Source: Clostridium sp031626875
Lineage (GTDB): Bacteria > Bacillota > Clostridia > Clostridiales > Clostridiaceae
Direction of reading: 5' to 3'
DNA length: 64,000 bases
Assembly (NCBI RefSeq): GCF_031626875.1
Contig: NZ_JANDMF010000020.1
Span: 25,258 to 89,257 of the forward strand
A model generated the notes under the pieces. It had not been told where the DNA came from, did not search any database, and saw only the letters and a program-made list of their open reading frames with translations. Position numbers and translations under genes: made by a program. This document shows positions 51,549 to 61,554 of the stretch, piece by piece; the first letter of the stretch is position 1; every line of letters starts with the position of its first letter.

Positions 51549-53066
51549 ATGGAAAAATTGACATTAGAAAAGTTAGAATCAACATTATGGGCAGCTGCCG
51601 ATATTTTAAGAGGGGAGCTTGACGCTTCACAATATAAGGATTACATATTTGGATTACTCTTTTTAAAAAGATTAAATGATGAATTTGATGAAGAAAGAGA
51701 AGAGAGAAAGAAAGAGTTTATAGAACAAGGAATGACGAAGGAAGAGGTAAATGTGCTTCTTGATGATCCCACTGTCTATGAAACATTTTATGTACCAGAA
51801 CAAGCAAGATGGGAAAAGTTAAAGAATCTTAATTTAAACATAGGACCAGAACTAGATAAAGCTTTTAAGTCTTTAGAAGATGAACCTAAAAATTCTGAAC
51901 TTATAGGGGTTCTTACTACAGCAAACTACAATGATAAAGAACGTGTGCCAGATAAAAAATTATCACAACTTTTATTGATATTTGATGGTATTTATTTAGC
52001 AGACCACAATCTTGAAAGTCAAGATATTTTAGGGGACGCATATCAATACTTAATTAAACAGTTTGCTGATGAAGGTGGTAAGAAAGGTGGAGAATTCTAT
52101 ACACCAACTGAAGTAGTTAAAACCATGGTTAATATTTTAAAACCAAAAGAAGGAGATAGAATATATGACCCAACATCTGGAAGTGGAGGGATGCTCATAC
52201 AATCGATACGGTATATAAAAGAACATGGGGGAAACTCAAAGAATATATCCTTATTTGGGCAAGAAATAAATTTATCAACTTGGGCAATTTGTAAAATGAA
52301 TATGCTATTCCATAATGCAAAAGGAGCAGATATACAAAAAGGTGATACTATTAGAACACCACTTCATACAGAAGGTGGAGTATTAAAGACTTTTGATAAA
52401 GTGTTAGCTAATCCTCCATTTTCATTAAAAAATTGGGGTGTAGAAGAAGCAAATGCAGATATGTACCATAGGTTTTCTTATGGAGTACCACCAAAAAGTT
52501 ATGGAGATTTAGCTTTTGTTTCTCATATGATAACAAGTTTAAATGCAAAGGGAAAAATGGCTTCAGTAGTTCCTCATGGAGTTTTATTTAGAGGTGGAGC
52601 AGAGGGAAAGATAAGAGAAGGTTTCTTAAAAGATGATTTAATTGAAGCAGTAATAGGGCTACCACAAAATATGTTTTATGGTACTGGTATTCCTGCTGCT
52701 ATATTAGTTATGAATAAAAATAAGCCAGTAGAAAGAAAAGAAAATGTTTTATTTATAGATGGAAGTCAAGGTTTTGTAAAGGATGGGAATAAGAATAAAT
52801 TAAGGGATGAAGATATAGATAAAATAGTTATGGCTTTTGATGAATACAAAGATGTTGAAAAATATGCTACTGTAGTTAGTCTTTCTGCTATTAAAGAAAA
52901 TGACTTTAACTTAAATATAAGTAGATATGTTGATACAAGTGAAGAAGAAGAAGAAATTGATATAGATCTAGTGTTACAAGATATAAGAGAATTAAAGATG
53001 AAGATGGTAGATTCAGAAGAAAAACTTAATGGATACCTTGAAGAACTTGGATTTGATAATATTTAA
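51549..53066 (+). CDS. hsdM: Type I restriction-modification DNA methyltransferase
   Basis: A 505-aa N6-adenine methylase subunit. N-terminal helical HsdM_N domain (LWAAADILRGELDASQYKDYIF). SAM motif I DPTSGSGGML (near residue 206) after GGEFYTPTEVV, and catalytic NPPF in LANPPFSLKNWG (near 288). ATG 51549 is preferred (AGAGG 8 nt upstream). Forms the modification enzyme with HsdS and restriction complex with HsdR. Confidence 0.96.
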   Translation: MEKLTLEKLESTLWAAADILRGELDASQYKDYIFGLLFLKRLNDEFDEEREERKKEFIEQGMTKEEVNVLLDDPTVYETFYVPEQARWEKLKNLNLNIGPELDKAFKSLEDEPKNSELIGVLTTANYNDKERVPDKKLSQLLLIFDGIYLADHNLESQDILGDAYQYLIKQFADEGGKKGGEFYTPTEVVKTMVNILKPKEGDRIYDPTSGSGGMLIQSIRYIKEHGGNSKNISLFGQEINLSTWAICKMNMLFHNAKGADIQKGDTIRTPLHTEGGVLKTFDKVLANPPFSLKNWGVEEANADMYHRFSYGVPPKSYGDLAFVSHMITSLNAKGKMASVVPHGVLFRGGAEGKIREGFLKDDLIEAVIGLPQNMFYGTGIPAAILVMNKNKPVERKENVLFIDGSQGFVKDGNKNKLRDEDIDKIVMAFDEYKDVEKYATVVSLSAIKENDFNLNISRYVDTSEEEEEIDIDLVLQDIRELKMKMVDSEEKLNGYLEELGFDNI

Positions 53067-53116
53067 AGATTAAAGAAAAAGAGGTGATAATAATAAAAGG
53101 TGAGGAGGGATTTTTG

Positions 53117-53377
53117 TTGAAGTGGAACGAAGCAAGAAAAATATATCCAGATAAATGGCTTTTATTTGAAGCTATAGAAGCTCATTCAGAAGAAGGAAAG
53201 AGATTAGTGAATGAACTTTCGATTATAAATATATATGATGAGGGAAAAGAAGCTCTTAAAGAGTATTCAGATAGACATAAAAAGGATAAAAACAGAGAAA
53301 TGTATGTTTACCATACTAAAAATGAAGAACTAATAATAGAAGAAAGAAACTGGATTGGAGTACGAAAAAATGGTTAA
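53117..53377 (+). CDS. 86-aa protein inside the hsd operon
   Basis: Starts at TTG 53117 with GGAGGGA 6 nt upstream. It reads KWNEARKIYPDKWLLFEAIEA, then a central acidic helix and YHTKNEELIIEERNWIGVR. The protein is small, alpha/beta and charged with no known motif; the W-N-E-A---P--W beginning suggests a conserved small family. It overlaps the protease gene by 8 bp, so the two are translationally coupled and may act together. Confidence 0.55.
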   Translation: MKWNEARKIYPDKWLLFEAIEAHSEEGKRLVNELSIINIYDEGKEALKEYSDRHKKDKNREMYVYHTKNEELIIEERNWIGVRKNG

Positions 53378-53759
53378 ACTTGAGTTGAAATATGGACTTC
53401 CTTTTTGTACAGTTAAACTTTCTTATAAAGGGAAAAGCATAAATATTGATAATGTACTTTTAGATACAGGTTCTGGTGGAAGTGTGTTTAAAATGGATGT
53501 TGTTGAAGAAATAGGAATAACAATAGAAGCTGATGATGTTATTGAATCTGTCTCTGGGGTAGGTGGATCAGAGTTTGTATATAAGAAAGATGTTGACTTA
53601 ATAACTTTAGGTGAATTAGAGCTTCAAAATTTCAAAATAGAGGTTGGAGTTATGGATTATGGCTTTGAGATAAATGGAATATTAGGAATGAATTTTATGG
53701 AGAAGGTTGGAGCAGCAATTGATTTATATGAAATGAAAGTAACTAAAGGTAATAGGTAG
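53370..53759 (+). CDS. Retropepsin-like aspartic protease
   Basis: A 129-aa single-domain aspartyl protease. The flap and active site are visible: NVLLDTGSGGSVFKMD with Asp-Thr-Gly near residue 31, followed by the ESVSGVGG flap-like turn and EINGILGMNFMEKVGA, the conserved second hydrophobic-Gly strand (I-LG--F). As a one-domain form it would act as a homodimer, like retroviral protease. ATG 53370 has GGAG 9 nt before it. It lies between hsdM and hsdS; cleavage of a complex subunit or an effector is possible but not shown. Confidence 0.72.
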   Translation: MVKLELKYGLPFCTVKLSYKGKSINIDNVLLDTGSGGSVFKMDVVEEIGITIEADDVIESVSGVGGSEFVYKKDVDLITLGELELQNFKIEVGVMDYGFEINGILGMNFMEKVGAAIDLYEMKVTKGNR

Positions 53760-53768
53760 GTGATGATT

Positions 53769-54989
53769 ATGAAAAAGATTAGAGAAGGATATAAGATGAC
53801 AGAGCTTGGTGTGATACCAGAAGAATGGAATGTAGAATATTTAGATAAACTTACAAAAAGATACACAGGACACACACCAGATAAAAAAGTACCAGAATAT
53901 TGGAGTGGAGATATACCTTGGATTTCACTAAAGGATACAAAAAAATTAGATAAAGGATATATATGTGAAACAGAAGACTATACAACAATTAAGGGTATTA
54001 ATAATTCTTCAGCAGTTTTATTACCAAAGGGAACAGTTGTCCTATCACGTGACGCTACTGTCGGCAAAGTTGGTATAACTAATTCAGAAATGGCAACTAG
54101 TCAACACTTTGTTAATTATGTATGCAATGAAAATTTAAATAATTTATATTTATATTATGACTTTTTAAATAGGAAAAAATTATTTGAAAGAATTGGGGTA
54201 GGAAGTACTATTAAAACAATAGGAATACCATTTTTTAAAGATTTAAAAATAGTATTACCTTCTGTTGCTGAACAACAAAAAATTTCCTTAATTTTATCAT
54301 TTGTTGATGAACAAATAGAAATAACTGATAAACTTAAAGGAAAAACAAAAAAACTTAAAAAAGGGCTTATGCAGAAGCTTCTTAAAGACGGCATTGGTCA
54401 TACAGAGTTTAAAGAGACGGAAGTTGGGGTAATTCCGAAGGAGTGGGAAGTGAAAAGGATTGAAGATATTTGTGAAATATTAGACTCAAAGCGTGTTCCA
54501 TTAAATGAAAAGCAACGGTTAGATATGCAAGGAGATATACCGTATTATGGAGCAAATGCAATAGTTGATTATATAAATGAATACTTATTTGATGATGAGT
54601 TGATTTTAATGGCTGAAGATGGAGGGAATTTTTCAGAGTTTAAAGAAAAACCAATTGCATTTTATGTTACAGGTAAGTGTTGGGTTAATAATCATGCTCA
54701 TGTTCTTAAATCAATTAATCCTAATAGTAGTAAGTGGGTGTTTTATAGTTTAGTTCACAAAGATATTACTAATATTGTGCAAGGTGGAACAAGAGCAAAG
54801 CTAAATCAAAAAGATTTAAGAAGAATTAGTATTCCATGTCCAAACGAAATATCTGAACAATCTAAATTGGCAGATATTTTATCATCAGTAGATGAAAAAA
54901 TAGAAGAATATGAAATTAAAAAGGAAAAACTACAGGAGCTTAAAAAAGGACTTATGGAGAAACTTTTAACAGGGAAAATAAGAGTATAA
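53769..54989 (+). CDS. hsdS: Type I RM specificity subunit
   Basis: A 406-aa protein with two target-recognition domains (about 12-165 and 218-360) and two conserved helical regions. The units start TELGVIPEEWNVEYL and TEVGVIPKEWEVKRI, and the conserved coiled regions read AEQQKISLILSFVDEQIE and SEQSKLADILSSVDEKIE. It sets the DNA sequence methylated and cut. ATG 53769 follows GGTAGGTG. Confidence 0.95.
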   Translation: MKKIREGYKMTELGVIPEEWNVEYLDKLTKRYTGHTPDKKVPEYWSGDIPWISLKDTKKLDKGYICETEDYTTIKGINNSSAVLLPKGTVVLSRDATVGKVGITNSEMATSQHFVNYVCNENLNNLYLYYDFLNRKKLFERIGVGSTIKTIGIPFFKDLKIVLPSVAEQQKISLILSFVDEQIEITDKLKGKTKKLKKGLMQKLLKDGIGHTEFKETEVGVIPKEWEVKRIEDICEILDSKRVPLNEKQRLDMQGDIPYYGANAIVDYINEYLFDDELILMAEDGGNFSEFKEKPIAFYVTGKCWVNNHAHVLKSINPNSSKWVFYSLVHKDITNIVQGGTRAKLNQKDLRRISIPCPNEISEQSKLADILSSVDEKIEEYEIKKEKLQELKKGLMEKLLTGKIRV

Positions 54990-55008
54990 TAAGGGGAATA
55001 AAGAATTT

Positions 55009-56394
55009 ATGGGGATATTTAATAACACATTGAAAATTGATGAAAATAATCCGTTTCAAAATGATAAGTTACAAAGAGAAGAAGAAGTTAGAAATCTTAC
55101 TTCTATGTTTAATGTAGTAGATAATCAAATGGTTTTAGCAGTAAATTCTCAATGGGGGACAGGAAAAACTTCATTTTTAAGAATGTGGAATGAATATTTA
55201 AAAAATCATGGATATAAGACAATATTTTTCAATGCTTGGGAGAATGACTATGTAGAAGAACCATTTATAGCATTTGTAGATGAAATACGTGAAAATATTA
55301 ATGATGAAGATAAAGTCAAAGGATTTATGGAGAAAGCTAAAGAAGTTAGTTTAGCTTTAGCAAAACAATCACCTAAAATAATTTCTAAAGTTATTAAAAA
55401 TAAGACTGGGATTGATAGTGAAGAAATTATTTCAAATGATGAATTAAGTAGAATGGTTTCAGAAAAAATTGATAATTATAATAAAAACAAAAAATCAGTA
55501 GAGGAATTTAGAAAAGAATTAGAAAAAATAGCATTGAAAGAATTTGAACATAATACTAAACCTATGATTATTTTTGTTGATGAATTAGATAGATGTAGGC
55601 CAAACTATGCAATAAGTTTACTTGAAAGAATAAAACATTTTTTCAATGTGCAAAATATAATTTTTATTCTGGGAATAGATAAAGAAGCATTATCAAATTC
55701 TGTAAGAGTGATATATGGAGAACAAACAGATATTAATGGGTATTTAACTAGATTTATAGATTTAGAATATAGATTAAAAAAAGTTAATGATGTTCAATAT
55801 GTAGAGTATTTAATGGAAAAATATAAATTTACTTTTATGCTAAAAGATAAGGAACTTTTGGATATTTGGCTGACAGAGTATACATATCCGAAAATTTTAA
55901 ATATATTAGTACAAGTAATAGGTGGATTTAATTTAACATTAAGGGATATAGAGAAATTTATTGTACAAATTTATATGATACTGAAAGCTAATGCTAATAA
56001 GTTAATATATCTACATCTGTTAATAATATTATGTGCTATAAAGAAAATAAATTATGGACTGTATAATAGGATAAAACTTATGCAAATTGGTTATAATGAA
56101 CTTGTACAAAAATTAAAGCAACAAAATGAAAATATTGAAAAATGGCTTGAAGATAGTATAACTTATGAGTTTAAAGCATTCTTAATTTGGTTATTAAATG
56201 ATAATAGTGAAATTAATAAGATAAAAGAAAATAAACAATTGGAAAATAAAGATAAGAGATGTTTAGAGTATTATACTAGAATAGTTTCGGGGATAGAAGA
56301 TTGGAATGTAAATGCAAATGAAATAATATCTAAAGAAAACATATTTAAAATGGTAGAATTATATGATAATTTTACTTTGATTGATGGGAAATAA
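55009..56394 (+). CDS. KAP-type P-loop NTPase in the hsd operon
   Basis: A 461-aa soluble NTPase. Walker A SQWGTGKTSFLRM (about 45-55), KAP-like FFNAWENDYVEEPF following, and Walker B MIIFVDELDRCRPNYAI (about 185-200) with the typical DELDR. No transmembrane helices are inserted, unlike classical KAP proteins. Such NTPases recur in anti-phage loci. It stands between hsdS and hsdR, 20 bp after the former and 16 bp before the latter. Confidence 0.8.
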   Translation: MGIFNNTLKIDENNPFQNDKLQREEEVRNLTSMFNVVDNQMVLAVNSQWGTGKTSFLRMWNEYLKNHGYKTIFFNAWENDYVEEPFIAFVDEIRENINDEDKVKGFMEKAKEVSLALAKQSPKIISKVIKNKTGIDSEEIISNDELSRMVSEKIDNYNKNKKSVEEFRKELEKIALKEFEHNTKPMIIFVDELDRCRPNYAISLLERIKHFFNVQNIIFILGIDKEALSNSVRVIYGEQTDINGYLTRFIDLEYRLKKVNDVQYVEYLMEKYKFTFMLKDKELLDIWLTEYTYPKILNILVQVIGGFNLTLRDIEKFIVQIYMILKANANKLIYLHLLIILCAIKKINYGLYNRIKLMQIGYNELVQKLKQQNENIEKWLEDSITYEFKAFLIWLLNDNSEINKIKENKQLENKDKRCLEYYTRIVSGIEDWNVNANEIISKENIFKMVELYDNFTLIDGK

Positions 56395-56409
56395 AAGGGG
56401 GAAGAGAAT

Positions 56410-59400
56410 ATGTCACATTTGGGCAATGAGGAAACTTTAGTAGAACTTCCTGCTATTAAATATTTAGAAGAAAAACTTGATTATAAATTTGTTTATGGCA
56501 ATGAATTAACACCAGAATTAGGAGAAAGAGATTCTCTAACAGAAGTTATTTTAACTAAAAGGCTTGAGAAAGCAATTAAAAGGTTAAATCCTTGGATAGA
56601 TGAATCTAATATCAATAAAGTTATAAGATTCTTATCAAGGCCAGAAAATTTAGGAGTGTCACTTTTAGAGATAAATGAGAAGATATATAATGCTTTAGTT
56701 AACCTTGATTTCACTGTAGAGCAAGATATATATGGTAATGGTCAAAAGAAACCACAAACAGTCAAATTTATAGATTGGGATAAATTTGAGAATAATGACT
56801 TTCTTGTTACAAGGCAATTTGAAATTAAAACTTTAACTGGTAAGTCTATATTCCCAGATATAATTATATTTGTTAATGGAATTCCTGTAGTTGTTCTTGA
56901 ATGTAAATCACCATTTTTAGAAAAGAAGTCTAACGAGAATGTTGGAAAAAAGGAAGCTTTTGAACAATTGAGAAGATACATGAATGAAAGAGATCCTAAT
57001 GTTGTTGAAGGAACACCAAGGCTATTTTATACTAACTTCTTTACAGGAATACTAAACAAATACCATGCTTATGTAGGGACAATAAGCTCTAAATATAATC
57101 ACTATTTAGAGTGGAAAGATCCATATCCATTCAATAAAAAAGATATTGAAGATGTAGATAATAATGGACAAAACCTATTTTTGCAAGGGCTTCTAGAAAA
57201 GGAAAACTTATTAGATATAATGAGAAACTTCATTCTTTTTGAAGTAGATAATTCTGCTACAATAAAGAAAATATGTCGTTATCAGCAATTTAGAGCAGTT
57301 AATAAAGCAATAAGTAGATTAGTTAATGGTAAGGATGGGCTATCCAGAGGTGGTATAATTTGGCATACGCAAGGCTCTGGAAAGAGCCTAACCATGGTAA
57401 TGTTAGCTAGAAAATTAAGAAGGATGGATAATTTATCAGATTCTACAATTGTAGTTGTTACAGATAGAATAGATTTGGACAAGCAAATATATGCAACATT
57501 TGTAAGGACACTATCTTCAATTACAACTCCAGTAAGGGCAGAATCAGTTGAAGAAATGCAAGGATTACTTTCAAAACCAAAGGCACAAATTATAATGACA
57601 ACTATACAGAAGTTTATGAGCGAGAGAGATAATAAGGAAGTCTTTAATGATGAAAAGCAGGATTCAGCTTTATTTTTTGAAAAGGAATATCCTGTGCTTA
57701 CACTAAAGTCAAATGTTATTGTTTTAGCTGATGAAGCACACCGTTCCCAATATAAGGGGACTGCCAAGAATATGCGTACAGCATTACCAAATGCTTGTTT
57801 TATTGGTTTTACAGGAACACCAATTGACAAGGAAGATAAGTCTACAGCTCGTACCTTTGGAAGTTATATAGATAAATATGGAATAAGAGAAGCTGTTGAA
57901 GATGGTGCAACTGTAAAAATTGTATATGAAGGTAGAAAGACAGAGCTTCAAATAAAAGGCGAAACATTAGAAGATCTATTTAATCAAGCTTTTTCTGAAA
58001 GAGAAGAAGAGGAACGAGAAGCTATAAAACAAAAATATGCAACTAAAAAAATGCTTGTTGAAGCAGAAGATAGAATTGATGATATAGCAAAGGATATTTT
58101 AAAGCATTATAAAGAACAGATATATCCAAATGGTTTTAAAGCTCAAATTGTTTGTGTTAGTAGGGAAGCTTGTGTTAAATACTATAATGCAATTAATAGG
58201 TATATGAAAGATTATTTTGATGAATCATTAGAAGCAAAAGTTATTATTTCTGGATCCCTTAATGCAAAAACACATTTAAAAGAACATTTTACTTCAAAAT
58301 CAGAACAGGAAGCCATTATAAAGAGATTTACCCAACCAGTAGAGAAGGACAAATTATGCTTTTTAATTGTCAAGGATATGCTACTTACAGGTTTTGACGC
58401 TCCTACAGAGCAAGTAATGTACTTGGATAGACCACTAAAGGAACATAATTTATTACAAGCGATAGCAAGAACTAATAGAACATATGTAAGAGAAGTGGAG
58501 AAAACCCTAGATGATGGAACAGTAAAAAAAGTTACCATAACTAAACAATGTGGATATATTGTTGATTATTATGGAGTTTCAAATTTCTTGGAAGAAGCAC
58601 TTGCTATATTTGATAAAGATGAACTTGGCAAACCTATGGAAAGTATGGATGAATTATATAAGCAAATGTTATCTTTAAGAGAAGCTGCAATGGGAATGTT
58701 TAAAGGAAAAGACAAAAGCAATTTAGATGAATTAGTAAGAGTTATTGAACCAGAAGATAAAAGAGCAGAATTTGAACTGGCATATAAGAAGTTTATAGGT
58801 ACAGCAGAATCATTAATGCCTAATAATGTTCCAACAGATATATTAAATGACGTAAAATGGTTATCATATATCAGAGCAGGAGCAAAGGCAAGATTTAGAC
58901 CAAATGAAGAATTTGATATAAGCGATTGTGGAGAAAAGGTTAAAGAAATAATAGAAAAACATTTAGTTTCTCTTGGTGTACAGCAGTGGATAGAACCAAT
59001 AACCTTGTTTGAAAAGAATTTTCAATCAAAGATTAATTCGCTTAATAGTGATGAGGCACAAGCCTCTGCAATGGAACATGCAGTGAAGCATGTTATACAT
59101 GTGAAAATTGATGATAACCCTGTATACTATACAAGTCTTTTGGAAAAACTTCAAAAGATATTAGATGAAACAAAGAATAATTGGATTGAAAGAAAGAAAC
59201 AGTTAGAGCAGTTTATTAAGAATGATGTTGAGCAAGGAGAAATGAATGAAGCTGAAGCATTAGGTTTAAATATGAAAGAGTATGCTTTCTTTGAAATAGT
59301 TAAAAAGTATCTATTAGAGGGAGGGAATGAAACCTCTCATAATAATAAGATTGCAGAAAAAGAAGCTACATATATTAGTTCAGACATCATTGAATTATCT

Positions 59401-59613
59401 AAATCTATTGCTAAAGATGTAGCAGAAATTGTTAAGAATAATTATGTAATAGATTGGACTACTAACTTATCCAAAACAGGAGATATAGAAAGAGCGTTAT
59501 TTTTAACACTTACAAGAAAATACTTTAAACAAATAGAAATAAATACAAGAAAACAAATGATACAACCGTTATTAAACCTAGCAAAGAAACACTTTGCTAT
59601 CATTGAAGAATAA
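56410..59613 (+). CDS. hsdR: Type I restriction endonuclease subunit
   Basis: A 1067-aa motor-nuclease. The N-terminal nuclease has FPDIIIFVNGIPVVVLECKSP (PD...ExK, about residues 149-171). Helicase motifs follow: Walker A HTQGSGKSLT (about 320), LADEAHRSQY (about 440), GFTGTPI, and the later VKDMLLTGFDAP and QAIARTNR. It translocates DNA and cuts unmodified molecules with HsdM2-HsdS. GGGGGA-like site precedes the ATG. Confidence 0.96.
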   Translation: MSHLGNEETLVELPAIKYLEEKLDYKFVYGNELTPELGERDSLTEVILTKRLEKAIKRLNPWIDESNINKVIRFLSRPENLGVSLLEINEKIYNALVNLDFTVEQDIYGNGQKKPQTVKFIDWDKFENNDFLVTRQFEIKTLTGKSIFPDIIIFVNGIPVVVLECKSPFLEKKSNENVGKKEAFEQLRRYMNERDPNVVEGTPRLFYTNFFTGILNKYHAYVGTISSKYNHYLEWKDPYPFNKKDIEDVDNNGQNLFLQGLLEKENLLDIMRNFILFEVDNSATIKKICRYQQFRAVNKAISRLVNGKDGLSRGGIIWHTQGSGKSLTMVMLARKLRRMDNLSDSTIVVVTDRIDLDKQIYATFVRTLSSITTPVRAESVEEMQGLLSKPKAQIIMTTIQKFMSERDNKEVFNDEKQDSALFFEKEYPVLTLKSNVIVLADEAHRSQYKGTAKNMRTALPNACFIGFTGTPIDKEDKSTARTFGSYIDKYGIREAVEDGATVKIVYEGRKTELQIKGETLEDLFNQAFSEREEEEREAIKQKYATKKMLVEAEDRIDDIAKDILKHYKEQIYPNGFKAQIVCVSREACVKYYNAINRYMKDYFDESLEAKVIISGSLNAKTHLKEHFTSKSEQEAIIKRFTQPVEKDKLCFLIVKDMLLTGFDAPTEQVMYLDRPLKEHNLLQAIARTNRTYVREVEKTLDDGTVKKVTITKQCGYIVDYYGVSNFLEEALAIFDKDELGKPMESMDELYKQMLSLREAAMGMFKGKDKSNLDELVRVIEPEDKRAEFELAYKKFIGTAESLMPNNVPTDILNDVKWLSYIRAGAKARFRPNEEFDISDCGEKVKEIIEKHLVSLGVQQWIEPITLFEKNFQSKINSLNSDEAQASAMEHAVKHVIHVKIDDNPVYYTSLLEKLQKILDETKNNWIERKKQLEQFIKNDVEQGEMNEAEALGLNMKEYAFFEIVKKYLLEGGNETSHNNKIAEKEATYISSDIIELSKSIAKDVAEIVKNNYVIDWTTNLSKTGDIERALFLTLTRKYFKQIEINTRKQMIQPLLNLAKKHFAIIEE

Positions 59614-59687
59614 TAGGTGAAAAAGAGTATATTTGATTATAAATAAGGTTTAAATTTTTAATATATAAAATTGGGGGGAGAAATTTT

Positions 59688-60008
59688 ATGAATATTACTA
59701 AAGGTATGTTAGCATATTTTATATTTGGATTAAATGCTGTTGTAGATTCTGGAGAAGTGATTAGTACATCAGAAGTTAATAAATTTGTTGAAAATAAAAC
59801 CTTAATATCTTGGCTAGATTCAAATTATAAGGATTATTGGGATTGGACTCCGTTTGTTGATCGATATGAAGAAGCGATATATAATATTTTGAATAATTAC
59901 GAAATTTATTTAGATGAAGATAGTTATAGAAAGTTTGGTATAAAAAATAATGGATTTTTAATTCTTTCATCAGTAATTACTCAATATTTAATAGAGATGA
60001 AAGAATGA
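59688..60008 (+). CDS. Uncharacterised 106-aa acidic protein
   Basis: Unknown. Helical, with aromatic residues in a WLDSNYKDYWDWTPFV patch and no membrane segment. GGGGGGAG precedes the ATG. It is followed with 18 bp or less by the winged-helix/membrane protein gene, so the two are probably a unit (a possible effector-immunity or sensor pair; inference). Confidence 0.55.
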   Translation: MNITKGMLAYFIFGLNAVVDSGEVISTSEVNKFVENKTLISWLDSNYKDYWDWTPFVDRYEEAIYNILNNYEIYLDEDSYRKFGIKNNGFLILSSVITQYLIEMKE

Positions 60009-60026
60009 TTGAATAGGAGTTTTGTT

Positions 60027-60800
60027 GTGGAAAGTAAGTTGAGATATTCAAATAATGTATTAGGTTATTTTTATGCTGTGGATGATTATTTAGGATTAAA
60101 GGATATTTCAAGAGTAAATAATATATCTATTGCAACTGTTAAGAGGGTAGTCATTGAACTTATAGAAAAAAGGTTGATTGAAGAAACTCCAATTGGGAGA
60201 GATATTAAGTTTAAGATTACAGAAGAAGGTAAAAAATATGTTAAGGAAAATAATATCATAGTTCCTTCTAAAGATGAGGCAGATTATATAAGTTATAGTT
60301 CAAGATATATTCAAGATTTAGAAGATATAAAGAAGGATGTAGAGGATATAAGAAATGAAACATTGCAAAAATATGATGAGATTAGTGAGAAAAATGAATA
60401 TAGTAAAACAAAATTTGCAGAGAAAATAGAAGTGGTTAATCAAAAAATACAGGAACTTGACACAAAATTAGGGGAAGTTAATGAGTATATTGTTCAATTA
60501 AAAACTAGGTTAGATTCGTTTTATGGGCGTATAGGTGAAATTTTAGCTTTAATAATTACTGCAATATCAATTATTGTTTTTAATATTAAAGTTATGGAAA
60601 CTACAAAAATAGATTTTAGCAATGGTAGACAGGCATTTATAAATATAATGGCAATTGATAGTCCTCTTATAATTCTAATGATTATTTGCATTATATTATT
60701 TCATTTTATTGTTGATAAAAAAGCAAAGATTAAATCACATTTGGCTTTCATTTTTATAATAATAATGATACTAGGTTTATTTGTTTTCTTTTCAAAATAA
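60027..60800 (+). CDS. Winged-helix, coiled-coil, triple-TM protein
   Basis: About 257 aa. The N-terminus is a winged-helix domain (YFYAVDDYLGLKDISRVNNISIATVKRVV, to ~70). A long coiled coil follows (about 90-165, KYDEISEKNEYSKTKF.., QELDTKLGEVNEYIVQL), and three hydrophobic helices end the protein (about 172-195, 210-232, 238-255). GTG 60027 is chosen (AGGAG before it); TTG 60009 is the alternative. Membrane-tethered DNA-binding or signalling architecture, as in some abortive-infection proteins; no family identified. Confidence 0.55.
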   Translation: MESKLRYSNNVLGYFYAVDDYLGLKDISRVNNISIATVKRVVIELIEKRLIEETPIGRDIKFKITEEGKKYVKENNIIVPSKDEADYISYSSRYIQDLEDIKKDVEDIRNETLQKYDEISEKNEYSKTKFAEKIEVVNQKIQELDTKLGEVNEYIVQLKTRLDSFYGRIGEILALIITAISIIVFNIKVMETTKIDFSNGRQAFINIMAIDSPLIILMIICIILFHFIVDKKAKIKSHLAFIFIIIMILGLFVFFSK

Positions 60801-60826
60801 TAAAAGTATTTTCAGAGAAGGTGCTA

Positions 60827-61543
60827 ATGATGAGATTAGAATTCCAGTATGGAACAAGAATTATAGGATTTAATGTAATATTTAGAAAAAGAAAAACATT
60901 AGAAATTAGCGTAGAACCGCCAGATATTATTACTGTTGTGGCTCCACTTGATACACCAGAAGATGTTATTATTAATAAAACAAAAAGCAAAGCAAAATGG
61001 ATTGTAGAACAATTATATTCCTTTAAAAATATGCAGTATAAAAAGATTAATAGGGAATTTGTTAATGGAGAAAGCTTTTTATATTTAGGACGAAACTATT
61101 CTTTACAAATTGTAATTGATGAAGATATTAAAAATGCAGGATTAAAACTTTATAAAGGAAAGTTCTATATTACAACCAGAAGTAAAGATAATGAAACTAT
61201 TGAGAAAGCCATGAAGGAATGGTATAGAAAAAAAACTAAAGAAAAAATAGAAGAAAGAATTAAGTATTATGAAAGATACTTTAATATTAAGCCAACTTCA
61301 ATAAAAGTGAAAGAGCAACAAAAGAGATGGGGAAGCTGTACAATTAAAAATGAGTTATTCTTTAATTGGCGGTGTGTAATGGCAAAGGCTAATGTGCTAG
61401 ATTACATTATTGTACATGAGATGTGTCATTTGTACCACAAGAATCATTCAAAGGAATTTTGGGAGTTGTTAAATAGTGTTATGCCAGATTTTGAAAGTAG
61501 AAAAGAATGGCTTAAAAATAATGGAGTAAAAATGAATTTATAG
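60827..61543 (+). CDS. YgjP-type (DUF45) metallopeptidase
   Basis: A ~238-aa protein. HEMCHLYHKNHSKEFW (about residues 197-212) is the zinc site HExxH with a third His, preceded by QQKRWGSCTIKNELFFNWR. This is the YgjP/UPF0758-like SprT-type family often encoded beside type I RM genes. ATG 60827 or 60830 are both possible. It may process or unfold stalled restriction subunits; role not established here. Confidence 0.85.
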   Translation: MMRLEFQYGTRIIGFNVIFRKRKTLEISVEPPDIITVVAPLDTPEDVIINKTKSKAKWIVEQLYSFKNMQYKKINREFVNGESFLYLGRNYSLQIVIDEDIKNAGLKLYKGKFYITTRSKDNETIEKAMKEWYRKKTKEKIEERIKYYERYFNIKPTSIKVKEQQKRWGSCTIKNELFFNWRCVMAKANVLDYIIVHEMCHLYHKNHSKEFWELLNSVMPDFESRKEWLKNNGVKMNL

Positions 61544-61554
61544 GAGAAAGAGCT

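Noticed and set aside
57282..57830. 182-codon minus-strand ORF inside hsdR
   Set aside because: Shadow of the conserved helicase region; no ribosome-binding site or family pattern.
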